A DNA stretch of 64,000 nucleotides from Fistularia commersonii. Lineage: Eukaryota; Chordata; Actinopteri; Syngnathiformes; Fistulariidae. The notes under the pieces were generated by a model. That model had not been told where the DNA came from. It saw nothing but the letters and a program-made list of their open reading frames with translations, and made no database searches. The position numbers and the translations under genes were made by a program. Location: contig JBBMNZ010000034.1 in the NCBI GenBank assembly GCA_037954325.1, positions 5,981,501 to 6,045,500 of the forward strand, read 5' to 3'. Positions 1-11,900 of the stretch are shown piece after piece (positions within the stretch are counted from its first letter, which is position 1; every line of letters starts with the position of its first letter).

Positions 1-20
1 ACAGTTCTTTTTGTACCTAC

Positions 21-284
21 CGTCGACATGTTGAGTCATTGGGTTGCTGCTGTCTGTTGATGTACTTTTGCCTCTGGTAGCCTTACAAAAATAAACCCCT
101 CGGTCAGAGAGACCAAGATTGATTTTGAGAGTTTCATTCGATGCTTTGAGTGGTCGGCTGTCTTTGTACCACTGGTACTTCCAGCCGATGCCCACACTGG
201 CTTTGCAAGTGAAAATCACAGTTTCTCCAACGTACATCGTGTCAAAAGCAGGATTTTTGCTGAGTGACGGTTTCGGTGTATTTC
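21..284 (-). CDS. Fc-receptor-like Ig domain 4 exon
   Basis: This exon encodes NTPKPSLSKNPAFDTMYVGE, TVIFTC, WKYQWYKDSR and GVYFCKATRG. Acceptor TTTTAG and donor GTAGGT bound a 264-nt phase 1-1 exon. Confidence 0.85.
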
Positions 285-3200
285 CTAAAAACATACAGTT
301 TACACAGTATACAGTTTACACAATATTCCTTATTCAATTCTCCTCCAACTTTGTACAGTCAAATGTTATATTACCACATCTCAAAGGAAAAGAAAACATT
401 TCCATGAAAGAATGGAAAGAATGGACATTTAAAAACCTGTGCATAACTGTGCACTTTGGATATAAAATAAGTGCAGGAATGTCTTGATCTGAGAAGAATA
501 GCCAATGGGGAAGTACCTTAATGAGATTTCCTGATACAGAAATTAATCTAGCCTGGATGAATGGGCACCGATCTTTCACATCAAGTGCTCTTCACCAGGT
601 AACAAGTCAGACCTAAGTCTGCAATGGCCACCACAGCATTTCTCAGTTTCTATTCAATATAAAAGACTTTATCAAAAGACCTGCAGATGGAACTTGAACT
701 AAAATTACATAGTACTGATTTGTCCTGTTCTATATATTGTATTATCTGGTGGGATGTGATTGACCAAGGGGTGAAACATGCAAACGAGGCAAGGACGATG
801 GGACGTGGGATATCGATCAAGAGACTGTTGAAAGAGGTTTGCAATGTGTTGGGGGTTGTTCAGTTATGTCTTTGTTATGTTGTAATCATGTCGTCAAACA
901 TTGGTAAAAGTCAAAGCTGTGTGTGAAGTAGACAGCCAGTTGAATGAACTTTGGATGTCCTACGTTTTGTGTTCAAAATAAATGGCTGACATAGCAACAC
1001 TTCCGCCTCGTGACATCTAAACCATAGCTTGCCACGACATATATATAAAACAGGCTTCCAGAGCCCAAAGCAGCAAAGGAAAAAAAACACAATGTGTTGT
1101 CATGGTGATGTTTTCGATAATGTACTGAAATATGTTAACTGTGATTGTTTTATGTATATGATTCACTCTGAATGTTTTATTTGTTTAGAATTAATGATAA
1201 TGCAAATATTGTATAAACATTGATAGCGAACAGAGAACTGCACTTGGGATTGGCCAGATTCATTTACCTTGTCAATAAGAATATAGGAAGGATAAGAAGA
1301 TTTCATAATGACGACCAAATCAATGGTTTTGGCCGATTCCTTTAGTTTTTTTTTTCTGTTTCCTCCCGAGTGAGATGAAGAGACATAACTTTGGGTTGTG
1401 AATCTCAGTTTTGAGGAAGCAAGCAGTGCACAGTTCCAAAGCTAAATTGCCAAATTTTGCCACTAATTTTAACATCAATTACTATTTATATTTCTATGGC
1501 ACAAATAACTCTTTACATGTAGAACCCTCTTGAATGATTTACAGAAACCCAATCCTCATGAGCAAGCACTAGGCAACCGCTTGGACCAATCCCAGCTCAA
1601 TGTGGGCTGCCCTCTGCCTCGACTTATCAGGGAAAAAAAAAACCCCTGCTAGCTCTGCCATTTTTGTCCTTCCAGTAAGAAAGTTCTGAAAAAATGCCAG
1701 AATGAATGGAAAGTTTATGCGAAATGGAATTTACCATAATAAGTGACATCCACTTTGTTGCTGAAGCCTGAACTGACTCCCCGGGTCTTGTGCCTGGCTT
1801 TGCAGGCAAAGCTCCCCTGGTTAGTTTGAGAGGCTGAAACTGTTAGAAAGGCTCCCCCTTCACTCAACGTCAGGCCAGAGTCTTCGTGGATCGGCTGTCC
1901 ATTTCGGTACCAGGTGAGAGACCAGTCAGGGCCACCGGTGTCACAGCTCAACTCCACCGTCTCATTTTGGAAAACACCATACCAGGAAGAGCGCAGCTTC
2001 AGAGAAGGTGCAGGTGGATCTGAAATGATGCACAAGTACATAATGCATGAGGCTCCCTGCGATCAGGTTGTAAATACTTTTTGTTTGTGCAGGGATTAGT
2101 CTTATCTTTGTGCGGTGAATAAATTAGCCAACTATGACCAACACCAAGAAATTTAGCAGGACGTTGAAAAAAATCAGCATGTAACTGAAATGCATTCATG
2201 ATCTACCCCAGTCAATTACAAGACTACCAACATCCATTCCGTACATCCGTTCACTCGTTCATTCACGCATCTGGGTAATTTAGGTTCTTCGATGAACCTG
2301 TTGCATGTTCTTGACTGTGGGAGGAAACTGGAGAACCCAGATGAAACCAACAAAGACACCAGGAGAACACAGAGACGCACTCCACTCTGAAAGGCCCCTG
2401 GTTTCAATTCTGAACCAGAGATATTCAGAAGTTCAGAAGACGTAACTCGGTGTTAGAGAGACGCTTACCAGACACATGCAGATTTGCTCTTTCACTCTCC
2501 TCTGTGTAGAAAGGCCTTTCGCCTCTCTTTGCGTTGCAGTGGTACTCTCCGCCGTCGGAGGGAGTTACAGATGCGACCCTATATGTGTTGTTTTTTGATT
2601 CTTGAATTTTTTTGCCATTGTGGTACCAAAGATAATCCCATCCAGAGAGGGTTTTTAACACACATGTGAAGACGATGGACTCCCCGGGGAACACAACATC
2701 ACTGTTCGGGAGGGAGACTACAACAGGCTTGGGCTTGTTTGCTGGTCAGAAAGAAGTTTCTTCTATAAGTGGCATGTTACTTTATCTGCAGATAATGAAT
2801 ACAAATATGAATGAAAAATGCATGAAACTTACGAGAAACTTGAAGCCAAAGTGAGTTACTGTTGACTGTGCCGCCCTGTGTTTTGTGATGACCTTTGCAT
2901 GAATAATTCCCAGAGTGAGAGCTAGCTGCTGCAGTAATTGTAAGGGACGATCCTCCTGCACCAAACTTCATATCCAGCTCTGGCTCCTGCAGCAGCTCAT
3001 CATTTTTATACCAGGTGAAAGTCCAGTCGGAGCTGTTGATGATGCAAATGAACACTACTCTCTCAGAGGCAAACACATTTGGCCAGGTTGACTGCAGCTG
3101 CAGAGATGGAACTGGAGGCTCTGGAAACATGTTAATATAGAAGGGAGGATAGAAATATATACAGTATGCATTGGTCCTGGGAATGGATTCACTTTTAATG

Positions 3201-3580
3201 GGGCAGAGATGATGATTAAATGTAGCAATGGTACACTTCTTGCTTTAATGACATGTTCTAGCAGAAAGAAATTAACCTTTGGGAACCTCTAAGATTACAG
3301 GACAAGTAAAATAGTTTAAAGAATGCAGTTACAATAACTCAATGATTTTTACTTGGATGCCTTTTATTCAGTCATAGTTTTAGTTGTGACATCTGTTCCC
3401 TGTACTCTGCAGATATGACTCAGTTCATCAACATGGTGCTGGAATGCACCTTACTGATAGAATCATTGACCTTTCAAGGTATTTGTTTGTGGTATAACAA
3501 GTGTTTGAGCTCACCAAAGACGGTTGGAGCCAACAGCCCGGGCGGGGGTTCTGTTTGATAGTCATCATCTCTGGAATCGT
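21..3580 (-). CDS. Fc-receptor-like immunoglobulin-superfamily receptor (partial)
   Basis: At least four Ig-domain exons and one linker exon share phase 1-1 boundaries, the rule for FCR/FCRL and other Ig-superfamily receptors. Each Ig exon has the canonical cysteine, the tryptophan in a WYxN/WYKD motif, and the second cysteine. Openings such as EPPVPSLQLQSTWPNVFASE and DPPAPSLKLRSSWYGVFQNE are typical of teleost Fc-receptor-like proteins and alternate with KPKP/PKPS-type domains. The protein is expected to be a cell-surface or secreted immune receptor. The membrane span, cytoplasmic tail and stop lie beyond position 1, so activating or inhibitory signalling cannot be judged. It lies downstream of mybph on the same strand. 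Confidence 0.8.
285..1734. other. Intron between Ig exons 4 and 3
   Basis: I see only AT-rich sequence with short homopolymers and no recognisable exon or repeat. Confidence 0.6.
1735..2019 (-). CDS. Fc-receptor-like Ig domain 3 exon
   Basis: This exon encodes PPAPSLKLRSSWYGVFQNET, VELSC, WSLTWYRNGQ and GSFACKARHK. It is 285 nt, phase 1-1. Confidence 0.87.
2205..2412 (+). repeat. Common teleost interspersed repeat, copy 1
   Basis: Phrases such as actgtgggaggaaactgga, agaacacagagacgcactcc and aaaggcccctggtttcaatt match a very common fish repeat. It lies between two Ig-domain exons. Confidence 0.65.
2469..2741 (-). CDS. Fc-receptor-like Ig domain 2 exon
   Basis: This exon encodes NKPKPVVVSLPNSDVVFPGE, SIVFTC, WDYLWYHNGK and GEYHCNAKRG. 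It is 273 nt, phase 1-1. Confidence 0.87.
2833..3120 (-). CDS. Fc-receptor-like Ig domain 1 exon
   Basis: This exon encodes PPVPSLQLQSTWPNVFASER, VVFIC, WTFTWYKNDE and GNYSCKGHHK. It is 288 nt, phase 1-1. Confidence 0.87.
3515..3580 (-). CDS. Fc-receptor-like linker exon
   Basis: This 66-nt phase 1-1 exon encodes DSRDDDYQTEPPPGLLAPTV and F and joins in frame to EPPVPSLQ of Ig domain 1. The acidic then Pro-rich content suggests the mature N-terminus. Confidence 0.65.
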
Positions 3581-3639
3581 CTACAAGATGGAAAAAAAGA
3601 AGACGGCATCATTTAGATAGCTGACCTGTTTTGGCAGTG

Positions 3640-4490
3640 CCGATTGTGCACTTGATAAAGGAAATGCAGAGAGGAAATGCGCTCCTCCTCTGAGTTTTGC
3701 AGCCGGGGCAACGGAGTCTGCAACCTGAGGGGAGACACTCAAATTTTGTGGGATGGATAAGAAGGATCCTGTTGGCTGTCCTTATGGTTTGCTGGTTGTA
3801 GAGGAGGGGGAAAGATCTGGCAGGGTGGCTGATGATTTTAGAGCAGACATTGGCGTTGCTCATCCTGTCGTCAGGAGGATAGAGTGGAACCGGCAGGTGA
3901 AGAAATCCTGAAGAGCTGAACTATGATGGAGTGAGGGACTAGTCAACAAGGACAGGAGGACAGTATCACCAGTAAATTTCACCTGGTGGCAATTTGGCTG
4001 GGTGGGTAGACCTGCCGTGGTGGGTGTAATACACAAAGAGCCGGGCAGACAGGATGCGGCCTTGTGGTGAGAAGGTTTCAGCAAAGTTGTTGTTAACCAA
4101 CACCTTCTGCAAACTGGTGATCCGCCGGGTCAGTTTGTGGTTGAGGCGCAAACCGATGATCAGGCTCTCAGCCAGTGTGCGGGAAGTCTGCAAACGGGTG
4201 CCTGACGTTGTTGTGCAGGGTTTCCAGGTCTTTGGACAGAGTCTGAGATGAAGATCTCAGCTTCATCCACCTATTATTGACCAGTGCATCAGTCACTCTG
4301 GTGATGTAGGTGTGTATTCTCTGCATGGTCTTCATCACCAGAGAGGTGAGAGCCAAAGGCCTGAGGTTGTTCAGGACCTTTGTGCTATCCTTCTTTGGGA
4401 GCTGCTTAGCAAAGTGCTCACGACTCAGTCTGCAGATGTCTGGTCCAGGCGTCGCAATCAACCTCGGTTTTCCAAAGGGCTCTCACCACC
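3640..4490 (-). mobile_element. Degraded L2-type LINE fragment (reverse transcriptase C-terminal part)
   Basis: Broken minus-strand frames contain pieces of a non-LTR reverse transcriptase: LRPLALTSLVMKTMQRIH, FSPQGRILSARLFVYYTHH (family pattern GSPQGCVLSPLLF), VKFTGDTVLL (family pattern VKFADDT) and a C-terminal HPTKFECLPSGCRLRCPGCK. Several frame changes and the FTGD in place of FADD show it is dead. It lies in an intron of the Fc-receptor-like gene. Confidence 0.8.
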
Positions 4491-5284
4491 TCTTCCGTGT
4501 GGATGACCAGGGCAGAGCTGTCGGTTTTGAGCGAGGAGGCTAATGCTTCTATCCGGGCACTGTTGTCGTTCTCAACCGTGTGAAGGAGTTGAGATTGTTG
4601 GGGAGTGATGTTGAGCTGCTCCCTGAGCCGGCAAAGAAGTTTTTTTTTTCTTATTGAGAATTTCTTTGAGCTCTTTAGTCACCCATGGTTTGTTGTTTGC
4701 AAACATGGTGATCTATTTACAGGAATTATGCAGTCTACACAGAAAGAGATGTAGGATGAGACTGTCTCCGCCCGCTCACTGATGTTACTGGACAAGGACA
4801 TGGGATTATCCCAGTCCGTGGATAACCTTATACCATTATTCCTCTCATATCGTGAAATATTATTTGTCCAATTCAATGTGCTGATAAATGGCACAAAGTT
4901 AGTGTAAGGATAACTTTGTGGAACAAAAATGGGTGCGTGAAAAAAACGAAGCCTAAGTTGTAAGCAAGACAGCTGAGGCCAGGAAGTGCTTTATTCCAGA
5001 AATAGAGTACTTCATGTTCCTCTCATTATTATTTCAGATCTTCCTAATTCCTAAAATCTTTGTTTGGCATTTTGATATTACATATTTACTATATGAATGT
5101 TTTATTGTTATTGAACGCTCTTTGGTTTCGATTGTATTTTTCAGTCACCGAGAATATCACTAGAGTCAGAATTAAAACCATGTATTCATTCTTAAAGCAA
5201 AAAAAGGCAAACTGTGCATCTTTTAAGAACACTCCATTCCATATGAAACTGACTTAAAAACAAATTGTAAGACCTTTTTCTCAC

Positions 5285-5323
5285 CTTGACCTGCGCCCTG
5301 AGCCATGCAACTTGAAGCAAAAT
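5285..5323 (-). CDS. Possible signal-peptide mini-exon of the Fc-receptor-like gene
   Basis: A 39-nt stretch between TTTACAG and GTGAGA reads FASSCMAQGAGQ in the phase required by the linker exon, which would suit the end of a signal peptide. The first ATG exon was not found. Alternative frames are also open, so support is modest. Confidence 0.35.
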
Positions 5324-8300
5324 CTGTAAAGACAAAATGTGACAGATGTTCAATTACATGGATTTGAAGAAAATATCATTCCAAACACAGAAATCTATCC
5401 CAGTCACACATTCACACAAATCTAAAACACGTACAGATGACACCGAAGACCACGTTGAACCGCATTTTCCATTTAGCTCCAGATGTGCGGGCTGTGTTCT
5501 CGCGTCGACTAATATTTCAGCAAAGGAAATAGACTGTGGGTGCATGAACACACCTCATGTCAGTAGCGTTTCCTGTTTGATGACATCTGCTTTTTTTTTT
5601 TCGTTCTTTTTTGAGAACTACTTTCAAAAGTTGGTCCCATCAACTTGACTATGAATTTCAAACATAGTTTTTAGAGCAGTACAGCATACAAGGAAGCGAC
5701 ATATTGTTTTATCTACTGTGAAGAGATATGGCGTCTCTGTATTCAGCATAATATCACGATTTGTCATGGATAAAGAATCTGTGTGATTCTACATTTTACA
5801 GTTTCTCAAAAATGGAAATATATGTGTGTGCTATGGGGCTTGACTTGGTCAATATTAAATCCCTCTCATGTATTTAAAGTCATATTTCTATCTAATTCCA
5901 AGCCCTTTTTTTCCTCCCTTGTACTATTCAAGTAACTTTGATTGATATCAAAATGTTATAAATCTTATTATGACCACTGTGGAAAAGCTCAAGTCAGCTT
6001 AACTCAACTCCTTTTAACATATAGAGGATTAAAGGTGACTTAATAATTCAAAATAAATAAATCAATCAATAAGATATTGCGTGATAACAATTTTTACTGA
6101 CTCTCAGGTGGGGTATTACTGTAGTCAATGTGGTACGACTTTCGACATGCCTGTCTAGATGCTTCACATGACTGAGTCCCAATTTCCTTTTGCCATCAGG
6201 TGTCAGTATAACACAAACAATGATCTCCATCTTTTTAGTCCGCATGAAGCCATTAACTTCAATCGCTTGATCTTTTATGTATGATACCACAGTATAATTG
6301 CAACATTTAGACCATTGTCTATCACACGCAATTTTTTTATCATTTGCTAGAAAATCCACTTATAAAGACATTAAAGAAAGACCCAAAAGAATTGTACACA
6401 ATTGGTGGTAAAGATAGGGATCTATCACATACCTCCCTCTGATTAAGAATAAATACTCCAAATGAAAAGCTAATTTGGTATTTCGAAATATAATTATATG
6501 CAATAACGGATTCAGGGTGAACCCCGCCTCTTGTGACCCAGCGTCCGTGACAGGCGGAATGTATGGATAATTGAGTGTATGAATTATATACAATAATTTG
6601 TGCAGTGACTTCTGAATGTCTATTTTTAATGAAAGAATAACTTCAGCCTGTAATAATTAAGTAAATAAATCAATGAGAAATTAGTCTGTCAGTAATAAGC
6701 CGTGGTTTAAAAAAAAAAACATGGTGGCTCATGAGTTGGCTTGTCAACACTGTCAACACAATTGTACATTTGTTGTGTTAATTAAAGATGATTGTATGAT
6801 TATTCATAACAAGTGTTTTTTGTGATTTTATCTATAGTCCAATCCAATCTCAAAATCTAACATCAAATTGAGAGTATAGTGTTTGTGACAATTAACATCT
6901 GACTTGTAGCTATTTTTTTTATCGACTGTTGTATTTAGATGTAAGCATATGGGCAAGTGGTTATCCTCATTGGAATTAGTACATTTATCTAATCTAATAT
7001 CTAATCTATATATATCTTTAATCTATAACCGTTCACTCTTTCATTTCCATGTCATATAGAGACAAATTAGGCACTGATCATTGCCTCAGAATAAGTTATT
7101 CAGACTAATGGTGATTCACACGTCTTTCTGATGATATAAATAATATGCTTTTCATTACTGGCAGATGTTTTGACATATTAAAAACCAAGTGTATCTTTTC
7201 TTTTTGCAATTTTAGTTAGAATTATTACAATGAAAATATTTTCAATTCAAAATCTGCATCAGACGTGTTTGTACCCATACTTGGGCCGTGGATCTGATGC
7301 ATTCAGTTTGATTCTTATACATAAATGCCCGTGGATCCTTTTCTAACCAGCTGCAGTGAGACTATTACGATTAACCCGGGCGATGAACCAGTCATACGAC
7401 TTGATTCTCTGAAAATCATGCCAGATGTAAGGATATAAATAACTCATAAAGTGTTTCTACCGCTGTTTCAGTCTGACTTCCTGACAGCGCTGCATGACTG
7501 CTTTACTGAAAAGAAATGTCATTTGGCATCTGGCAATTATTCACAACTTAAGAGTGCATCTTACACGACCAAATTCTCAAAAAGTTGTCGCTTCAGACTT
7601 TGAATTTGAATTTCATTTTAAATCTCAATCTGTGTAATTATATGTAAGAATTCAAATAATATAGTAAAATACATTTTTTATTGTACATCAATAGGATTCC
7701 AAGGATTCAATATTTTATTGAATAGCACATTTACTCTAACAAACAGCATAAACCTGGGCAGATACAACATTGTAAATATAGCCTTACATCTCCAGCTAGA
7801 AATAATATTAAACATTTGGCGAATTGGGATGAGATGGGTGGGGGGCTCGGGGTCTGCGGGTCTCCCCTGCATACTCGAAGGGTCAGGTGAGAAGGGATCG
7901 GAGGACGGTGCTGGAAATAGATACACAGATGTTGATAGGTCAGGCGCTGCCTCTTTTTTTGCAGAACACAGTCTTTTCCTTTTGCTATCTCAAAAACTAG
8001 ACAAAGTGTGACATTTTGAAAAATTGTATACATGCATGCATGCAAAAAAATTTCCTTAAAATATAAGACGTGATCTTCTGTTAATGATTTAAAGACTGTG
8101 GAAAACAAAGTGAAAGTGCAGACAGCGGTGAACTGGGTGATTGGGAGGGTTCGAATCACATTTGTCAGGAATGTTTTGACAGAAAGTACGCGAGGGTGTC
8201 GATCTCTCTCTTTCTATGTGCACGTGTGATTTTCAAACATGGATCGTCAGGCTCGTTTTTGGCTCTTTCTCCTCTCTTCTCACCGCACAACACTTTCTCT

Positions 8301-8777
8301 GTTGACTCGCGGTAATGTGATGAGTCTGGCGGTACGTCAGATCATCTGGAGTCAGTTTTAGAAACCGGGCAGAGCTGCGCTGACATCACCTCTACCCTCG
8401 TATTCCCTGAGCCAACCCTAAGGCGCTCCCTCCTTAATCCCCTCACTTTCCCCTTGAGAGGTCCTCCCATGTATGGCTGTGCCCGAGGGGGACCTCACAG
8501 CGGCCACACGCGTGACGACGTCATCACATTTACGCACTTGACACTTGGCATGAAGCCACGCCTTTGGTAATGCGATCTATGGTAGTCGACTGTAAATGCA
8601 GGTGTGAATGCATCCAACTTATTGAAGACGCGGAAAGACCTAATCACCGGAGCCACACTCTGGGTAAAAGGGGGGGAGAAGGACACGTGACCAGGTCTGT
8701 TGTCACACTTGGTGTCCCTGACTGCACCGAAGGTCACATTTGTGCACGGAGTCCAACAACTGTATTCAGAAAATGGC
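5324..8777. other. Intergenic region below mybph
   Basis: This AT-rich stretch should contain the first exon and promoter of the Fc-receptor-like gene, but I could not identify either. It includes the weak repeat at 6485. The part from about 8200 to 8760 is richer in GC. Confidence 0.45.
6485..6575 (-). repeat. Possible eroded copy of the same interspersed repeat
   Basis: The segment cagggtgaaccccgcctctt followed by a degenerate GC-rich stretch resembles the reverse complement of the repeat at 57225. It is short and uncertain. Confidence 0.35.
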
Positions 8778-8783
8778 TTTATT
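8778..8783 (-). terminator. Candidate mybph poly(A) signal
   Basis: AATAAA on the minus strand lies about 130 nt after the predicted mybph stop, a typical distance. Confidence 0.5.
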
Positions 8784-8913
8784 TCAAGCACCAATAAGGC
8801 TGCAAAGGCCCAGAATGAAGGTATAAAATGAATAGTCTTACACTTAGATGCCCTAAGCACAAACATATATATGTACGTGTTGTTTTGCTGCTTATTTACC
8901 TTAGTTGGTTGAC

Positions 8914-8939
8914 TTATTTGCCCTTCTCCTTTTCACCCT
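8914..8939 (-). CDS. mybph: mybph exon 13, short terminal exon
   Basis: This exon carries GEKEKGK and the TAA at 8914-8916, giving a short charged tail QGEKEKGK after the last Ig domain. It was chosen by phase (exon 12 leaves one base) and a CATCAG acceptor. The human protein also ends a few residues after LEVK. This is the least certain mybph exon. Confidence 0.65.
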
Positions 8940-11900
8940 CTGATGTAAGTACCTCTGTTGGCAGACAGATATTTTGTTAAATTTCGATCCAAATGCAGAG
9001 CAGTTCTGGCACTGCATTAGTCACGTCTATCCGCCTGTCCTTTACTCCTGACTTTGTCCTGTGCATACGTACGTTTGACCTCCAGTTTGCAGGAGACTGT
9101 GGCCTCTCCTTGAGCATTCTTGGCTCTGCAGGTGTACACGCCGCCATCAAAGCTGCAGGGCTTCCGGATCTCCAGAGAACAAATGCCCTGGTTTGAGATC
9201 TGGCGATATTTGGGGTCATCGCCAATGATCATTTGATTCTTCAGCCACTCAATCTTAGGCTGAAAGTAGACAAGAAGATATTCCTTTATCTATTGTAATG
9301 GTTCGTAGCTTTCGCACACGGGTTAGGCATACTCATTCTGATGTTTTGAAACAGAAATGACAAGTTGGACATTTAAAATATAAAAAAGGAAGTACTTCGT
9401 ACAGCCTCCATCTTACTGTTCTCCTGCACCAACTAATTGTGATACCCTAATATATCTTATTGAACAAAAAAAGTTACAGTGCAATTTTTTTAAATGTGTA
9501 CTTAAATACTTGGACCGCTGTCTAGTCGTAAAGGTGGTTTTCTGACGTGGCAAATTCAGTTGGTTATTTTTCACTTGTTACTTCACAAAAATTTGCAGGA
9601 AAAATAAATATATTTAATATAAACTAAACTTAAAATATTTAGTTTTCATGTCAGATTAGGCACTGTATTAAAATCTGTATTTTTTGTTTTTATGTCAATA
9701 GAAAGCTTGAGAGAATTCAATGTGCCATCTTCCAGACATTGGTCTTTCCATGCTGAGGACTACAGTTCGGTAGAATAGGAGTAACCTAAGACTTCTCCTG
9801 ACACCGGGTATGTACTGCTCTGGCTCCAGTAACTGTCTGCCTGAGTGGATTTCCTGCTGGAACCCATTGGTCTGGCTTCATGCGAGGTGACTCCGGTTAT
9901 TGAATTACACCTCAGCTCATGCATTTCTGAACTGTTAGGCTCGACCATCGGTGATACACGAAACATATGAGGTCTTCTTCTTTTCTTTCACAAGAAAAGA
10001 CGCCATCTCTATTTTTGGGCAAGTTATGGAGTGATGCAGTGATGTGGTGGGTTAAAATAGCAAATATTTTTTAACTGGAAAGTCAACTGTACCCTTACAG
10101 GGAAGTGTATTTCTGAATATCTATTTAATTGTCTTTAAATCCATAATAATAATAATAATAATAATAAAGTTAATATTATTATTGTTGTTGTTATTACTAT
10201 CATTATTGTTATTATTTACTTGTCAATAAATTATTTTATTGTATTACTATTATTATTGCTATTATTATTGGTGTCATTACTATGATCAACATCACAATCA
10301 ATAGTCAAAGAGGGAAAGACTAAATTATTCATTCCTTAGGTAGGAGTCCATTTCAAGAGTGATTTGATGTGTCATAATGGCCCAACAATTCACTAAGAAA
10401 CATACAAGTTTTTTTTTTCCCTTTTAATCAAGTGCTTAGAGAGAACAATATGAAATGCACTATGCATATCTCTGTCCCCTAAATAACTGTCTCAAAAAAC
10501 AATGAGGGGCATCTAATTATTTTTCTTGTACTTTGTCTGCTATATTTGTGTTCCATCAGGTTTCTGTCTTGGACACTGCGTGTGGATGTCACTGATAGTG
10601 CTGCAGTAAATAGTAGCTTCTGCGATAGAGCATCATGTCCACTTAGCCGTGACAGGACGACAGACCATTCCTATTATCATTGTCTCTGCACTGTCCCCTC
10701 TGCTGATCTTCCTCAACACAACAACCCTGACTGCATACATGACAGCTCTTTATCAGAGGCCCTGGGGACGACTTATCACACTACATGCCTGTTTGCTAGA
10801 CCTCTGCACAGCTCTCAACAGGCTGTGGACTGAGCCGGAGGAGACAAAGTGGCTCAATAAACACATGCTATAAATCCCTCACACCCTGCATACGTGTAAA
10901 ATTATTCAATTACTGCCCGCCAATTGAGGAAAAAAAAGAAATGGGAAGGATGCCGACTGGGACTATATACAGTATAATTCAGTATAATAGAGAGAGATAA
11001 AAAAGGCGATTGCTTTCAGGAACATTTAATTTTGTGGTTTACAGTATAATAAGCTGGGATCTGGTGTGCATGGTGACAGAGGGGATCATCCAGCTAATAT
11101 AGTCTCATATGTATGTGAAAGCGGGGCTGAAGTATGCGGGTCTGATAATTGAAAGGGGTATTAAATGCTTCTCTTTCCACGGTCCCCCACAGACAATCGG
11201 CGGATTCGTTTTCCCACAGCTGCTTCTACTCCATTGCTCTTATTGCAGAATTTGAGCCTGCTGGCCACAGAGGACTCATTTAGACATGCGGTGGTCAGAT
11301 CCTAATTTCAGACCGAAGGTGTGAATCAGTAACTGCGTGCTTATCCACAAACACGGGAATCTACTTGATGAGCTCGGCTCTCGATGTTTATGTCTGATTC
11401 CATAAACACCCTCTTCTGTGCAGACATGAAGCAGAAAAGTGTGTGACCATTTGAACTGCCTCTGAAACATCAATCTGTTCTTCCTCATCCGTTTGCCTTC
11501 CGTCCCATGGCTCCCAGTCTTCTCTAGAGATGCTTTTTTCAGAAACATTTTCAGTGAGAACCTAACTGGTATGAATGAAAGGGATCTCATACGAGTAAAG
11601 TGCATCAATATATCAGGGAGCAATTGAGTATTATGCTGAATGTATCATCCATTAATTAAAGAAAAGAAGTATATATATATCTAATCAAACATATAACTGT
11701 AGATATAATTTCAAAAACATCATGTAGTTTGAATGTTTGGTGATAACATACCAACTCTTTAAGATGGCAATATTATCTGTGATCTATAGGTAAAATCCAG
11801 AATATTTTAAATTCCTCTAACTCAAGGGGGTTTACATTGGAGGGAATGGGTCAGGCTCATTGCTGAGTAATCCCAGATACATCTGTCCTTGCTCTTTATA

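Noticed and set aside
8495..8866. 123-codon minus-strand frame below mybph
   Set aside because: It overlaps the mybph 3' untranslated region and poly(A) signal, and the product is not protein-like or recognised.
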